Source: Hippophae tibetana (taxonomy: Eukaryota > Streptophyta > Magnoliopsida > Rosales > Elaeagnaceae). From it: a DNA stretch of 64,000 nucleotides. A model generated the notes under the pieces. The model did no database searches. It was not told the DNA's origin and saw only the letters and a program-made list of their open reading frames with translations. Made by a program: the position numbers and the translations under genes. Location of the stretch: the NCBI GenBank assembly GCA_037013495.1, contig CM072802.1, forward strand, positions 61,685,983 to 61,749,982, in the 5' to 3' direction. Within the stretch, counting starts at the first letter, position 1. Each line of letters begins with the position of its first letter. Positions 61,844 to 64,000 of the stretch are shown piece by piece.

Positions 61844-63714
61844 AAGGTTTAGGGTTAAAATTATTATTTTTCAAAATATGATTTAGGGTTGTAGAATTTT
61901 GGATTTAGGGTTTAGGGTTAAAATTATTATTTCTCTAAATAGGGTTTAGGGTTGTTGGATTCGGGATACATGTTATAGGGTTTATGGTTATATTTGTGGG
62001 TTAAGGTTTAGAGTTAAATTTATTATTTTTCTAAATAGGGTTTAGCGTTTTGTGATTTGGGATTTGGTTTTTATGGTTTAGGGTCATATTTGTGGGTTAA
62101 GGTTTAGGGTTAAAATTATATTTTTTTTTCTAAATAGGATCTAGGGTTTTGGGATTTGGGATTTAGTATCTTGGTTTAAGTTTTAGGACTTTGAGTTTAG
62201 GGTTATACTTAGGGTTGGAGTAAAATTGGAAAAACAATTTGATATAAGAATGAAATCTTGATTCCTTAAGTGGGAAAAGGAATTAAGATTACTTCAATTC
62301 TAGGATTTGTTTTCATTTTATTCTCACTTTTCAGCTCAACCAAATATAAAATTGGAAGGAATCATTTTTTATTTCATTCCATTCCAGTCAACCAAATGTA
62401 GGGTAATGTAATATTACCTTTTCATATACAAAAATATAATAAACATTCTCTATCAAAATATATTCCACCTAATCCAAAACATGTCCCAATATACCGTCAA
62501 CCAAGAAATTCTAGCATTTATTCAACAACTTCAACTTTGACATATACCAATTGTCTTTACATAAACTAACAAGATAATATAACTCCAATGAAAAAATCCA
62601 AGTCTAAGAAAATGGAGAAATCAATGGATTTTGAGAGGTAGGTGCTACTTGTGATATTGTACTAAAGAATTATGATTCAATATTTTGACTAAGTTTATTT
62701 TAGAGTCTCATCATCACCTCTTGTCATTGAGCCATCATCTCCTGTTGTTGAGTAAATATCTCAATATGATAATCCCGAGTTTAAATTTGATTATCGTGGA
62801 CATAAAATTTGAACACTTTTGAGAAGGATAACAGAATTAAATCGGAATGGGATTGTGAATATGAATGGAATGGAATCATTTTTTTGCGTTTCACTACTTG
62901 AATCAAAAAAGGAATTAGGGTTGTAGTGTTTGATTTACAATTGTAATGGAATGTAAAACACTCTATATTACCTTAATACTAATATATTCTCTAAAATTTA
63001 AATAATATTATTTAATTATTATTTTTTCATTAGAAAAAATATATTATTGAAATTATTATGTTACTAAATAATTATTACTTAAAAATAAAATATATTTTAA
63101 AAACTATTTTTTTTAAATAGGGTTTAGGTTTATGAGATTTGGACTTTATGATTTAGGGTTTATGGTTATATTTGTGGGTTAAGGTTTAGGGTTAAATTTA
63201 TTATTTATCTAAAGAGGATTCATGGTTGTGGGATTTGGGGTTTAGGGTTTAGGGTTTAAGGTCATATTTGTGGGTTAAGGTTTAGGGTTAAAATTATTAT
63301 TTTTCTAAATAGGGTTTAGGGTTATGGGATTTAGGATTTGGGGTTTAGTGTTTAGGGTTTAGGGTTATATTTGTGGGTTATGGATTAGGGTTAAAATTAT
63401 TATTTTTCTAAATAGGATGTAGGGTTTAGGGTTTAAGTTTATATTTGTGGGTTAATGTTTAGGGTTAAAAGTATTATTTTTCAAAATAGGGTTTAGGTTG
63501 TTAGATTTGGGGTTTACGTTATAGGGTTTAGGGTTATATTTGTGGGTTATGGTTTAGGGTTAAAATTTTATTTTTCTAAATAGAGTTTAGGGTTTCGTGA
63601 TTTTGGATTTGGAGTTTAAGATTTGGGGTTATATTTGTGTGTTTAGATTTAGGGTTTAAATTATTATTTATCTAACTAGGGTTTTCGATTTTAGGATTTA
63701 AGATTTTTGTCTCT
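61844..63714 (+). repeat. Telomere-like arrays and spacer, unit C
   Basis: Collinear with 6346-8216: arrays at 61844-62214 and 63110-63714, spacer between them. No coding content. Confidence 0.85.
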
Positions 63715-63733
63715 TTTAGAGAACATAAAATCA

Positions 63734-64000
63734 TGCAAGTATACACGGTCACAAGTAATAATATGATTAAGTAAAATATCGTTCCCACGGAGATTTGTTA
63801 CTAGTGTTCCTTAATACTAAAATTATTTCAACCTGAGTTTATCCATATATTCGATAATTTGATGCAGTTTGATTAACTAGTTTTTATAACAGTTTATAAG
63901 AAAATTCTAGGATTGTAGTTTCACCAAATTAATCCACTTGAACATTTTATTTTTTCTTGATTTATGTTCTCGTATTTTAAGTTGTTAACCAAGAACTCCT
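63734..64000 (-). mobile_element. Ty3/gypsy-like LTR, unit C, cut by window end
   Basis: Matches 8236-8502. Starts TGCAAGTATACACGG and continues to the last base of the window; the rest lies outside. Confidence 0.6.

Larger units (their letters stand above)
55481..64000. repeat. Tandem unit C (partial) of the ~27.74-kb segmental repeat
   Basis: Third copy, truncated by the window end inside the gypsy LTR, so its TPS gene (if present) lies outside. It has private changes: a 19-bp longer GC block near 57815, base changes near 55949 and 56060, and a shorter A-run near 58370. These show it is not a simple computational repeat of A or B. Confidence 0.96.

Noticed and set aside
1..64000. tRNA genes, snoRNA/miRNA genes or CRISPR arrays
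   Set aside because: No tRNA A/B-box pair with a cloverleaf context was recognised by eye, no box C/D pattern stood out, and the repeats present are long interspersed or telomere-like, not CRISPR. A tRNAscan or Rfam search would settle this.

Overview
The window is nuclear DNA of a flowering plant, most likely a eudicot. It carries a plant class II trehalose-6-phosphate synthase-like gene with the usual three coding exons. It also holds relics of plant CACTA/EnSpm, Ty3/gypsy and LINE elements, degenerate Arabidopsis-type telomere repeats (TTTAGGG) and a decayed 26S rDNA fragment. No prokaryotic, organellar or CRISPR features are visible.

The dominant structure is a head-to-tail tandem repeat with a period of about 27.74 kb. 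Unit A (1-27740) and unit B (27741-55480) are complete; unit C (55481-64000) is cut by the window end after about 8.5 kb. Comparing units by eye, I find only scattered single-base differences, homopolymer indels and one 19-bp indel. The repeat is therefore very young, or kept uniform by exchange, or partly an assembly product. No single-copy flank is visible, so the true breakpoints and copy number are unknown.

Order within a unit (unit A coordinates): (1) a CACTA element on the + strand, whose 5' terminus appears at 27694 and 55434. It has a subterminal repeat zone interrupted by a 1.78-kb solo LTR (927-2704, TSD CACGT), and a decayed TNP2-type transposase (3392-6345) cut off by telomere-like repeats. 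(2) Telomere-like arrays with an associated ~0.9-kb spacer (6346-8216). (3) A Ty3/gypsy LTR plus a piece of internal region, minus strand (8236-10996). (4) More telomere-like repeat and spacer (11010-13174). (5) A patchwork of fragments: 26S rDNA 3' end with a 202-bp insert, a gypsy gag piece, a probable UDP-glycosyltransferase piece, an HOP/STI1 co-chaperone piece, and a gypsy pol tail running into an LTR start (13175-16451). (6) The only intact gene, a TPS7-like class II trehalose-6-phosphate synthase of 855 residues, minus strand (17363-21185), with a uORF, a probable 5'-UTR intron and twin G-boxes upstream. (7) A LINE 3' end, then a long LTR with a recognisable promoter, an AT-rich tandem array and an inverted piece of the same LTR (22384-25812). 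(8) Telomere-like repeats in the opposite orientation (25813-27693), running up to the next CACTA terminus.

Functionally the locus is a recently amplified TPS7-like gene embedded in nested transposon debris. Both complete gene copies have open reading frames and differ by one residue (E506 in A, K506 in B). The most interesting non-genic structure is an LTR promoter reading into an inverted repeat of its own LTR. This could make a hairpin RNA matching the solo LTR present in every unit.
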